Shown here in pieces: positions 51,136-58,703 of a stretch of DNA of 64,000 bases. This DNA comes from Spirulina sp034932185. GTDB lineage: Bacteria; Cyanobacteriota; Cyanobacteriia; Cyanobacteriales; Spirulinaceae. A program made the position numbers and the translations under genes. The stretch spans positions 62,001 through 126,000 of the forward strand of contig NZ_JAYGHW010000091.1 in the NCBI RefSeq assembly GCF_034932185.1, given 5' to 3'. The stretch's first letter is position 1; each line of letters begins with the position of its first letter. The notes under the pieces were generated by a model. The model did no database searches. It was given only the letters and a program-made list of their open reading frames with translations, and was not told the DNA's origin.

Positions 51136-53691
51136 CTAGGGGAGTCCACTGGCGCTGAAGGCGGCCCAGTAGCGTTTTGGGGCGAAGGGTGGATCTTGAG
51201 CATAGTCAAACAGTTCAAGCCGACATGCCTTGATGTCATTTTCGGACATTTGTAGAGTTTTGGCACACCAGTCTAGAAAATCAGCCTTTGTGGTGGTACG
51301 GAACCAAGTCTGGGCGACTTTTAAGGCTTGGGGGATGGGTTGATTGTGGTTGAGTTCTTGGTAAAAGCAGATGGTGAGAAAGGCGGTGGCGAAGTCATCC
51401 ACACACCAACGGGTATCAACTACGGTGTTACTTCCGGCGTAGAGGAGGGCGTTGGCGAGGCCGATGTATTCATCGGTGGTGCGGCTGTCGAGGCGGCCGG
51501 TTTCGCAGGCGGAGAGGATGACGAGGCGGCAGGCGAGTTTGAGGTTGCGGTAGATTTCGGCAGCGGTGAGGCATTGGTGTTCGATGTTGAAGCGGCGGCC
51601 ATCTCGGAGCGTGAGGGTGCGCTCGCCGTCCAGGGGGGCGGGTTTGTCTCCAGCGAGGATCAGGGCGGAGTTGAGGGGGTTGGTGCTGTCGAAGCCGCCA
51701 TGACAGGCGAAATGGATGATCTCGCTGTTGTGGAGTTGGGCGCGGGTGGTGGGTTGCTCGAAGGCGGGTTTATTGGCGGCGGCGTGTTTGAGGATGTGGG
51801 CGGGGTCGAAGCGGCGGCGGATCAGGTCAATTTCGACATCGGCGTAGTGGAGGTCTTGGGTGGGGTTTTGGATGGCGAAGAAGGGGGCGGTGGGTTGGGT
51901 GCGGGGGCGGTTTTGGAGGTAGGCGAGGATTTGGCAACTGGGGGCATAGCGTACCCCTTTTTCAAAACAATCCTGTAGGGGCGCAAGCGTTGCGCCCTCC
52001 AGATTTGTGGCGGTTTGGATTGGGACGGTGAGGGCGTGGAGGGGGCAGAGCTGGAGGTAGAGGTGGGGGATGAGGATGAGGTGATGGCAGGGGTTGGGGC
52101 GGTGGGTGAGGAGTTGGGGGAGGTCGAGGAGTTGGGCGGGGTGGTCGAGGCGTTGATCGAGGGATTCGTACCAACTGTTTTGGCGGTAGTCGTGGTTATA
52201 GGTTTGGTTGAATTGGTCGAGGGCTTGGCGTTGGGCGGGGCTGTAGCGGTGGGGGTGGATGTGGGTTTGGCTGTTCTGGTGGGTGATCAGGAAGGCGTAG
52301 GCTCCAAGGTCGGGGTCTTGGGGGAGGAACCATTGGAGGATGGCGGTGGTGGGGTTGAGAAGTTGGGCGAAGTCGGGGAGTTGGGGTTTGACGGTTTCAA
52401 AGGCGTTGAAGGTGGGGTCGTTGATTTCGGCGAGGAGGGTTTTGCGTTGTTGGATGAGGGTGAGGAGGGGGGTGGTTTGGGGGGCGGGGTTGGGGAGGTT
52501 GAGGTTGCGGTGGCCGGGTTGGGGGTTGGTGGGGTCGGTGGGGGGTTGGTCGTCGAGGGTGTATTGGAGGGCGGCGATTTCGCGGTTGAGTTGTTCGTAT
52601 TGTTGGATTTGGGCGGGGGTGGCGTTTTGGGGGAGGCGGTTGGCGTTGTGGAGGAGTTCGGTGAAGGTGCGGGCTTTGCTGCGTTCGACGGTGAGGAGGG
52701 CTTGTTCGTAGCGTTGGAGGTGGAAGCAGGCTTCGATCATGCGGCCGTAGAGGGGGAGGGCATCGGCGATCAGTTGTTGTTTGGTTTGGGGGTTGGTGGC
52801 CCAGTCGCGGCTTTGTTCGACGGCGCGGATGGCGTTGTCGTAGCCTTCGATCGCAATTTCCCAGTTTTGGCGATCGTAGGCGAGGTTGCCGAGGTTGCGT
52901 CCAGTTTGGAGGCACTTGAGGGGGAAAGCTTCTGGGGTATACACTTCTAAAGCCGCTTGATAACAGCGAATCGCCTCCTCCATGTTCTCCCCACGCTCTC
53001 CCCGCAGGCGATCGCTGTAAGCAGTTCCCAAGTTATTTTGGGTCATTGCCCAATCTTCAGCATAGGCGGTGCGGGTATACACTTCTAAAGCCGCTTGATA
53101 ACAGCGAATCGCCGCCTCGATGTTCTCCCCACGCTCTCCCCGCAGGCGATTGCTGTAAGCATTTCCCAAGTTATTTTGGGTCATCGCCCAATATTCAGGA
53201 TAGGCGGTGCGGGTTCTCACTTCTAAAGCCGCCTGATAACAGCGAATCGCCTCCTCGATGTTCTCCCCACGCTCTCCCCGCAGGCGATTATAGTAAGCAT
53301 TTCCCAAGTTATGTTGGGTCATTGCCCAAGCTTCGGGATTATCTTGACGGTCAAAAAAATCTAGGGCTTTGATGCAGATCGCAATGGCAATTTCTAAATT
53401 AATCGCCCGTTGACCTTGGGGAAATTGCTGCACCAAATTGGCAAAATTGAACAAATCAATGATGTTGTCGCCAGTGGCAAAGGCGGGAATCAGGGCAATC
53501 AGATCCTCATTCAGCTTGTCTTGCTGGCGTTCAAGGAAGGGATAAACAACGGAAGGATTGCCACCGCTCTCATCGGTTAAGCGCAGGGCTTCGCGCAAAA
53601 ACGCTTTGTATTCTGCGGGTATAGTGTTTTGTGCTGTCCCCTGACCTAAAAACGCCCCTAACCGTCTTGCCACCTTGCCGAAAAACTTCAT
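51136..53691 (-). CDS. TPR-CHAT caspase-like protease
   Basis: An 851-aa protein. A helical N-terminus (1-100) leads into TPR repeats (about 105-300) that include three 46-aa units nearly identical at DNA level, further helical repeats follow, and residues about 560-850 form a CHAT peptidase. The catalytic dyad is intact: H664 in HFACHGG and C729 in LSACETG. CHAT proteases are activated through their TPR region in several defence systems and cut a partner protein. A 26-bp palindromic repeat (51974-51999) is read through in frame inside the CHAT domain. I used the ATG at 53691 (MKFFGKVARRL) since upstream codons lie in the repeat array. First gene of a five-gene run with xisH, xisI and two unknown genes. 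Confidence 0.92.
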   Translation of the reverse strand: MKFFGKVARRLGAFLGQGTAQNTIPAEYKAFLREALRLTDESGGNPSVVYPFLERQQDKLNEDLIALIPAFATGDNIIDLFNFANLVQQFPQGQRAINLEIAIAICIKALDFFDRQDNPEAWAMTQHNLGNAYYNRLRGERGENIEEAIRCYQAALEVRTRTAYPEYWAMTQNNLGNAYSNRLRGERGENIEAAIRCYQAALEVYTRTAYAEDWAMTQNNLGTAYSDRLRGERGENMEEAIRCYQAALEVYTPEAFPLKCLQTGRNLGNLAYDRQNWEIAIEGYDNAIRAVEQSRDWATNPQTKQQLIADALPLYGRMIEACFHLQRYEQALLTVERSKARTFTELLHNANRLPQNATPAQIQQYEQLNREIAALQYTLDDQPPTDPTNPQPGHRNLNLPNPAPQTTPLLTLIQQRKTLLAEINDPTFNAFETVKPQLPDFAQLLNPTTAILQWFLPQDPDLGAYAFLITHQNSQTHIHPHRYSPAQRQALDQFNQTYNHDYRQNSWYESLDQRLDHPAQLLDLPQLLTHRPNPCHHLILIPHLYLQLCPLHALTVPIQTATNLEGATLAPLQDCFEKGVRYAPSCQILAYLQNRPRTQPTAPFFAIQNPTQDLHYADVEIDLIRRRFDPAHILKHAAANKPAFEQPTTRAQLHNSEIIHFACHGGFDSTNPLNSALILAGDKPAPLDGERTLTLRDGRRFNIEHQCLTAAEIYRNLKLACRLVILSACETGRLDSRTTDEYIGLANALLYAGSNTVVDTRWCVDDFATAFLTICFYQELNHNQPIPQALKVAQTWFRTTTKADFLDWCAKTLQMSENDIKACRLELFDYAQDPPFAPKRYWAAFSASGLP
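51974..51999. repeat. Palindromic repeat inside the CHAT coding region
   Basis: GTAGGGGCGCAAGC and GCGCCCTCC arms, the same ends as the dispersed GTAGGGGCG family but with a CAAGCGTTG centre. Read on the minus strand it encodes LEGATLAPLQ in frame. Confidence 0.7.
52942..53355 (-). repeat. Three 138-bp coding repeats (TPR units) in the CHAT gene
   Basis: CACTTCTAAAGCCGC recurs at 52942, 53080 and 53218, an exact 138-bp period (46 codons). The units encode AWAMTQHNLGNAYYNRLRGE and its variants, and differ by only a few bases. Confidence 0.9.
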
Positions 53692-53744
53692 CACCTTAAC
53701 CCTCCCCCTGCTCGCACATCCCCCCCATTTTACCCCCCAACCCC

Positions 53745-54475
53745 GAAACCGGGTTTCTTGCACCAACCCCTTACCCACCATCACCCCCCTGAAACCCGGT
53801 TTCTTTCCACCCACTAGCCAAGAAACCGGGTTGCGTCCATCCCCTCGTTTGCCCCCCAAATCCCTACCAAAAACCCGGTTTCTGACCTTAAGCCTGAAAC
53901 CGGGTTTCTTGCACCAACCCCTTGCCCCCCATCACCCCCCTGAAACCCGGTTTCTTTCCCACCACTAACCAAGAAACCGGGTTGCGTTCATCTTCTCGTT
54001 TGCCCCCCAAATCCCTACCAAAAACCCGGTTTCTGACCTCAAGCCTGAAACCGGGTTTCTTGCACCAACCCCTTGCCCCCCATCACCCCCCTGAAACCCG
54101 GTTTCTTTCCCACCACTAACCAAGAAACCGGGTTGCGTCCATCCCCTCGTTTGCCCCCCAACCCCTCCCAAAAACCCGGTTTCTGAGCTTAAGCCTGAAA
54201 CCGGGTTTCTTGCACCAACCCCTTGCCCCCCATCACCCCCCTGAAACCCGGTTTCTTTCCCCCCGCTAGCCAAGAAACCGGGTTGCGTCCATCCCCTCGT
54301 TTGCCCCCCAACCCCTCCCAAAAACCCGGTTTCTGACCTCAAGCCCGAAACCGGGTTTCTTGCACCAACCCCTTACCCACCATCACCCCCCTGAAACCCG
54401 GTTTCTTTCCCCCCCAAGCGAAGAAACCGGGTTGCACATATCCCCTCATTTTCCCCCAAAACCCGGTTTCTAAAC
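53745..54475. repeat. Tandem array: five ~150-bp units of GAAACCSGGTTTC palindromes
   Basis: Units start at 53745, 53896, 54047, 54197 and 54347 (periods 151, 151, 150, 150). Each contains four copies of the 13-nt core in alternating form (GAAACCGGGTTTC, GAAACCCGGTTTC, AGAAACCGGGTTGCG, AAACCCGGTTTCTGA) separated by C-rich spacers; the last unit is degraded. No reading frame in it looks real. It fills the gap between the CHAT gene start (53691) and the pseudo-caspase stop, so the promoter of the CHAT run should be within or just beside it. Confidence 0.95.
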
Positions 54476-54485
54476 GCCAAAACAT

Positions 54486-56303
54486 CTATCGCTGACCCCG
54501 CTCCCAACGGGAAATAGCCGTCTGGGCGGCGGCATGACTCGGCGCATCCGTCGGCACAAGACGGGCAGTAGCGATCGCCTGCTCAAAATCCCCCCTCGCC
54601 GCACGAGAATTCGCAATCAAATAAATTTGCTCCTGCCACAAACGAATTAACTCCTGAGCCTGTTGATAACCCGGTTGCCCTTGGGGAATCGTTTTGAGCA
54701 AATTAATCCCTTGGAGGAAGGAAGAGGCTTGAGTATAACGAATCAAACGCCGCGCTTCACGGATTTTTTCCGCATTTTCCTTTTGGATCACCGCATTTTG
54801 CGTCCATTGGCCGATACTTTGCTGGGCGGCTGCGTAGGCGGCGGTTTGGTTGGCAGGAATCAGTTGGGCAGCGGCGATCGCCCCATCAAACTGCCCCTGA
54901 TTCGCCCGCCCCTTCGCCAGATCCAAAATCACCGCACTCCACCGGGCAATATCCCCCTGGGCTTCTTCATAAAGCGGCGCACCGGGGGGAATCCGCCCCG
55001 CTTCCGCAATGGCACGGCTAAACCCAGAAGCTTGATTATCCTGGATATAGGTGCGAGCACGGGCCAGAATCGCTTGACTTTCCGCCAACGTGGGCGGAGC
55101 CGCAGGAGCCGTTTCCACCCCAGGCGTAGGGGGAATCGTTGTGGGTATCTCTTGCCCCGGTTCACCGACAGTTTCCGGTTGAGAAGGGCGATCGCCAAAC
55201 AGCAGATTAAACAATCCCCAAACCGCCAAAATCAGCAACAACCCCCCACCCCACAGCAGCCAATTGTATTGAGCTTTTTTCGGTGTGGGCCGGGGTTGAC
55301 TGTTAGCCGCCGGGACTGTGGGGGCCGTCGTGGGAATGGTGGGAATCGGCGGCATTTCCGGCGGCGGTGGTGAGAAGGGGGGCAGATCCAGCGATCGCAC
55401 CGGTTCCGGTTCTCGTTCCGGTTCCACCTCCACTTCAGCAGCCAGTTCCGCCGGTAACGGCCCAATGGGATCCGCCGCCAACTCCGGCGGCAATTCCTCA
55501 CTCTCCGGCTCCAAGGGCATCACCACAGCCGGCGGCAGTTCCACCGGAGCCGGTTCCGCCCCGACCCCTTGGGGAAACAGCGGCGCTTGGGCAAACTCAA
55601 TGGAAGGGATAATAATTAACGGATGTTGCACCGGCCGCCAATGGTGCTCACTCAATTCCGGCAACCGTTCATAGAGATAGCTACTAATCCCGTCTAAAGT
55701 CGTTTGGGGGCCGTAGTAGCGCAAGGCCTCCAACAACGCAGCGGTAAACATCCCATGACCCAAAGCCACCGCCTCATGGGAAGCCTCCTCCAGTTGACTG
55801 GAGAGGATCAACGAAATCCCCATTTCCGGGGCAATTTGCGCCAACTGTCCCCCCACCGTTTCCCCGGCAATCACCCCCGGCGAGCGGTTAATATCCAACA
55901 ACGCCAACACCCGCCGCTGACCATTGCCCTGCAACCTTGCGAGGAGATCCTTAGCTACAATCCCCGTGCCGGGAATATCCGCCGGGTTGCCATCCATGGG
56001 CATTAAATAATCCACCCCCTGCCAACTCACCCCATAACCACTGAAGAAAAACCACAACAGGGAGCCAGTTTGGGCCGCCAGCCAGGTATCGACCCAATGC
56101 CAAATCTGATCGCGGGTTGGCTCAGTGCTATGGTTCCCCACCCAAGGAGAAGCCTCCGTTAACAGGAGGGCTTGATGGGGGGGCAATTCGGTTTCTTCCA
56201 CCAAGAGTTGATGCAGGGCTTGGGCATCATCCTGGGCGTAGTTGAGGGGTTGAATGTATTGATAGCGATTGATGCCGATGGCCAACGCGGTGTAGTCTGA
56301 CAT
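54486..56303 (-). CDS. Caspase-fold (peptidase C14) protein, catalytically dead
   Basis: A 605-aa protein. Residues 1-245 have the metacaspase/orthocaspase fold (ALAIGINRYQYIQPLNYAQD, LLWFFFSGYGVSW, DYLMPMDGN). The catalytic His is Tyr90 (SGYG for SGHG) and the Cys is Asn139 (LLDINRS for LLDxCxS), so it is a pseudo-enzyme. A Pro/Glu-rich linker (250-340), one membrane helix (about 346-368, YNWLLWGGGLLLILAVWGLF) and a C-terminal helical repeat region (about 400-605) follow. Inactive paralogues of this kind are known in cyanobacteria and may regulate active proteases. It lies upstream of the CHAT run, separated by the repeat array. Confidence 0.88.
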   Translation of the reverse strand: MSDYTALAIGINRYQYIQPLNYAQDDAQALHQLLVEETELPPHQALLLTEASPWVGNHSTEPTRDQIWHWVDTWLAAQTGSLLWFFFSGYGVSWQGVDYLMPMDGNPADIPGTGIVAKDLLARLQGNGQRRVLALLDINRSPGVIAGETVGGQLAQIAPEMGISLILSSQLEEASHEAVALGHGMFTAALLEALRYYGPQTTLDGISSYLYERLPELSEHHWRPVQHPLIIIPSIEFAQAPLFPQGVGAEPAPVELPPAVVMPLEPESEELPPELAADPIGPLPAELAAEVEVEPEREPEPVRSLDLPPFSPPPPEMPPIPTIPTTAPTVPAANSQPRPTPKKAQYNWLLWGGGLLLILAVWGLFNLLFGDRPSQPETVGEPGQEIPTTIPPTPGVETAPAAPPTLAESQAILARARTYIQDNQASGFSRAIAEAGRIPPGAPLYEEAQGDIARWSAVILDLAKGRANQGQFDGAIAAAQLIPANQTAAYAAAQQSIGQWTQNAVIQKENAEKIREARRLIRYTQASSFLQGINLLKTIPQGQPGYQQAQELIRLWQEQIYLIANSRAARGDFEQAIATARLVPTDAPSHAAAQTAISRWERGQR

Positions 56304-56420
56304 ATCCCCAAGCGGTGAACGGGTTGCAAGGCAATTCTAGCGGAATTCCTTGGCCGCTCTAACATTTCAAAACCGATTGTTATACTTGGGGGATGAATAG
56401 ACGGGCTTGGCTGGGCAGCG

Positions 56421-56921
56421 ATGGGCAAAATTTTCAAGGGAAAACGGATAAGGGGGGGGCGATCGCCCCATCTGCACGGGTGGGGGATTGTCATCGGTTT
56501 AGCAATCCTCGGTGGCGGTTTGACGGGGGGGATCACGCCGTTACCCCTAGCGGCACAAACCATGCAGCCGGATATCCAACTGCAACGCCGCCCCGATGAC
56601 ACCTACGACACATTTCTCCGGCGGGCAGAGGCTGCGGCACGAGCGGGGGTACAGCGACAATTTGACAGCAATCCCCTCGTCACCACGGCCGATATCATGG
56701 TTTATGGCAAAAACAGCGGCGTGATTGTCCCCCTCCTGCGCCTCCGGGTCACACGCCGCAACTGGATCAATCTTCCCGACCCCCAACAATGGGCCACCTA
56801 TTTCCCCATGGCCCGGCAATTCCTCGGCTTTGAACCAGAAGGCTCAGGCACTCCGGAATCTCCCGCTCCTGCTCCCCCTCCAGCCCCAGCAGAACCCCCT
56901 CCAGCCCCTTCCGCCGGGTAA
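56421..56921 (+). CDS. Small exported protein of unknown function
   Basis: A 166-aa protein with a hydrophobic segment at about 22-44 (GIVIGLAILGGGLTGG, possible cleavage near AAQ), a compact domain (DTYDTFLRRAEAAARAGVQR, FPMARQFLGFEP) and a Pro/Ala-rich tail. Related proteins are found only in cyanobacteria as far as I recall; no function is known. Divergent from the pseudo-caspase gene. Confidence 0.7.
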   Translation: MGKIFKGKRIRGGRSPHLHGWGIVIGLAILGGGLTGGITPLPLAAQTMQPDIQLQRRPDDTYDTFLRRAEAAARAGVQRQFDSNPLVTTADIMVYGKNSGVIVPLLRLRVTRRNWINLPDPQQWATYFPMARQFLGFEPEGSGTPESPAPAPPPAPAEPPPAPSAG

Positions 56922-56948
56922 GCGATCTCAACTCTGCTAATTGAGGGG

Positions 56949-56989
56949 GTAGGGGCGAAACAGTTTCACTGTTCACTTTTCGCCCCTAG
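56949..56989. terminator. GTAGGGGCGAAA palindrome between convergent genes
   Basis: GTAGGGGCGAAA and TTTTCGCCCCTAG arms with an inner CAGTTTCACTG hairpin, between the 166-aa gene and cysK. A longer-centred member of the dispersed family. Confidence 0.7.
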
Positions 56990-57006
56990 GTTGGGTGGAA
57001 GGCGGC

Positions 57007-57972
57007 TTAACTAACTGCCCCAATGAGATCGGGGGATTCTAGATCTTGGAACAAGGGGGTGCTGAGGTAGCGTTCCCCAAAGCTGGGTTGGATCATCACG
57101 ATCAACTTGCCAGCATTTTCTGGCCGTTGGCCAAGGGTAATGGCCGCACAAAGGGCCGCCCCAGAGGAAATCCCCGATAAAATTCCCTCTTCCTTGGCTA
57201 ACCGCCGGCCATAGGCGATCGCCTGATCATCACTGACGGTAATCACCTCATCAATCAATTCCACCTTCAACACCTCCGGCACAAACCCCGCCCCAATACC
57301 TTGGATCTTATGGGGGCCGGGTTCCCCCCCGGAAAGCACGGGGCTACCGATGGGTTCGACGGCGATCGCCTTAAATTCCGGCTTGCGTTGCTTAATCACC
57401 TCCGCCACGCCGGTAATCGTGCCGCCGGTTCCCACCCCCGCCACCAGAAAATCAATCTGCCCATCGGTATCATGCCAAATCTCTTCAGCAGTAGTACGGC
57501 GGTGAATTTCCGGGTTGGCATCATTGCGGAACTGTTGCAACATATAGGCGTTGGGCGTGGTTTCGAGGATTTGCTGGGCGCGGCGAATACAGGCACTCAT
57601 CCCCCCCGCCCCCGGCGTTAACTCCAACTGCGCCCCATAGGCCCGCAACATCGCCCGTCGCTCACTGCTCATTGTTTCTGGCATCGTGAGGATCAGTTGA
57701 TAGCCCTTGGCCGCCGCCGCCATGGCCAGGGCAATGCCGGTATTCCCCGATGTCGGTTCGACTAAAATCGTTTTCCCCGGCTCAATCAACCCCGCCGCCT
57801 CAGCCGTATTGATCATGTTCACGCCAATGCGATCCTTCACCGAAGCCGCCGGATTCATCCCCTCCAACTTGACAACGATTTCGGCGCTGCAACCTTCCGC
57901 CTGGGGAATCCGATTGAGACGCACTAAGGGCGTGCGTCCCACTAACTCCGTCATATTGTTGGCAATTCGCAT
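57007..57972 (-). CDS. cysK: Cysteine synthase A
   Basis: A 321-aa PLP enzyme making cysteine from O-acetylserine and sulfide. PLP lysine K46 lies in ASVKDRIG, the substrate loop is TSGNTGIALA, and GTGGTITGVAEVIK binds the phosphate. Length and end match CysK. Located 13 nt after an Rrf2 regulator, so it is co-transcribed and probably controlled by it. cysH at 20.9 kb is the other sulfur gene here. Confidence 0.96.
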   Translation of the reverse strand: MRIANNMTELVGRTPLVRLNRIPQAEGCSAEIVVKLEGMNPAASVKDRIGVNMINTAEAAGLIEPGKTILVEPTSGNTGIALAMAAAAKGYQLILTMPETMSSERRAMLRAYGAQLELTPGAGGMSACIRRAQQILETTPNAYMLQQFRNDANPEIHRRTTAEEIWHDTDGQIDFLVAGVGTGGTITGVAEVIKQRKPEFKAIAVEPIGSPVLSGGEPGPHKIQGIGAGFVPEVLKVELIDEVITVSDDQAIAYGRRLAKEEGILSGISSGAALCAAITLGQRPENAGKLIVMIQPSFGERYLSTPLFQDLESPDLIGAVS

Positions 57973-57985
57973 CAGTTTTGACTCC

Positions 57986-58444
57986 TTAAATGTAGTACAT
58001 AATATTTATCTGGCGGCGAGAATCCCGCTGGTCGCAAAGATCCTGAAGGGTATAACCCTGAAGCACCCCCCGCATTGTTTCGTAAACCTCTTGCCACACC
58101 TCATCCACCACGACACTTTCAAGGGTGGGGGCGATCCGTGCTAGCGTACCGATCGCCTCCTTACGATTCCGGGCCTCTGCCCCTTCGAGGCAGTTGACCA
58201 CATCCAAGAGCGTGATCTTCCAAGGCTCCATGGTCAGCAAATAGCCCCCCTTGGCCCCCCGCTGACTCTGGACAAACCCCCCCCGCCGCAGCGTCGCTAA
58301 CAATTGCTCCAAATACCGCTCCGGAATCTGTTGCTGGGCGGCAATTTGTTTAATTTGTAGCGGTTCATCTTGGGGATAATGCCCCGCCAACTCCAAAAGA
58401 GCCAACAGTGCATATTCAGTACGACAGGAGAGTTCCACGGGCAT
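57986..58444 (-). CDS. Rrf2-family regulator, CymR-like
   Basis: A 152-aa winged-helix regulator (CRTEYALLALLELAGHYPQD, IPERYLEQLLATLRRGGFVQ, GAKGGYLL). The three clustered Cys that hold an iron-sulfur cluster in IscR are absent (only isolated Cys near residues 7 and 89), so it is not IscR. Its coupling to cysK fits a cysteine-metabolism repressor like CymR, which senses O-acetylserine through CysK. It is first of the two-gene unit. Confidence 0.88.
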   Translation of the reverse strand: MPVELSCRTEYALLALLELAGHYPQDEPLQIKQIAAQQQIPERYLEQLLATLRRGGFVQSQRGAKGGYLLTMEPWKITLLDVVNCLEGAEARNRKEAIGTLARIAPTLESVVVDEVWQEVYETMRGVLQGYTLQDLCDQRDSRRQINIMYYI

Positions 58445-58586
58445 TGAGGGATGGAGGCTGATGTTTAGTATACTCCCATTCCCCAGTGGGGTTTGCAGGA
58501 TTGATTTTAGTTCACAATTGGGGGGAATGGGGAACGGGGGATGGGGAATAATGCGAAATTTGTTTATAGATCGGGTTACAGACGGC

Positions 58587-58614
58587 GTAGGGGCGAAAAA
58601 TTTTTCGCCCCTAC
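58587..58614. repeat. 28-bp perfect GTAGGGGCGAAAA palindrome
   Basis: GTAGGGGCGAAAAA followed by TTTTTCGCCCCTAC, the cleanest copy of the family, between the porin terminator and the Rrf2 promoter region. Confidence 0.9.
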
Positions 58615-58633
58615 ATTAATTTGCGATGGGCTA

Positions 58634-58665
58634 CAAAAAAAAGTGGCGAGGTTGTCCTCGCCACT
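58634..58665 (-). terminator. Strong rho-independent terminator of the porin gene
   Basis: AGTGGCGAGG-TTGT-CCTCGCCACT, a perfect 10-bp stem, followed on the minus strand by eight T. It lies 39 nt after the porin stop. Confidence 0.95.
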
Positions 58666-58703
58666 GAGATATCGTGTTGTGTGTTCCTGGTTAGCAGGTC
58701 TGT

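Noticed and set aside
52015..52950. A 311-codon Gly/Val/Glu-rich open frame on the plus strand
   Set aside because: It is antisense to the CHAT gene and its composition simply mirrors the C/A-rich coding strand; no domain or start signal.
53675..54342. Open frames within the palindrome array
   Set aside because: They repeat with the 150-bp units and encode repeated KPGF/ETGF peptides; products of the DNA repeat rather than genes.
53745..54475. Possible CRISPR array
   Set aside because: Units are 150 bp with internal palindromes and near-identical spacers; no cas genes nearby.
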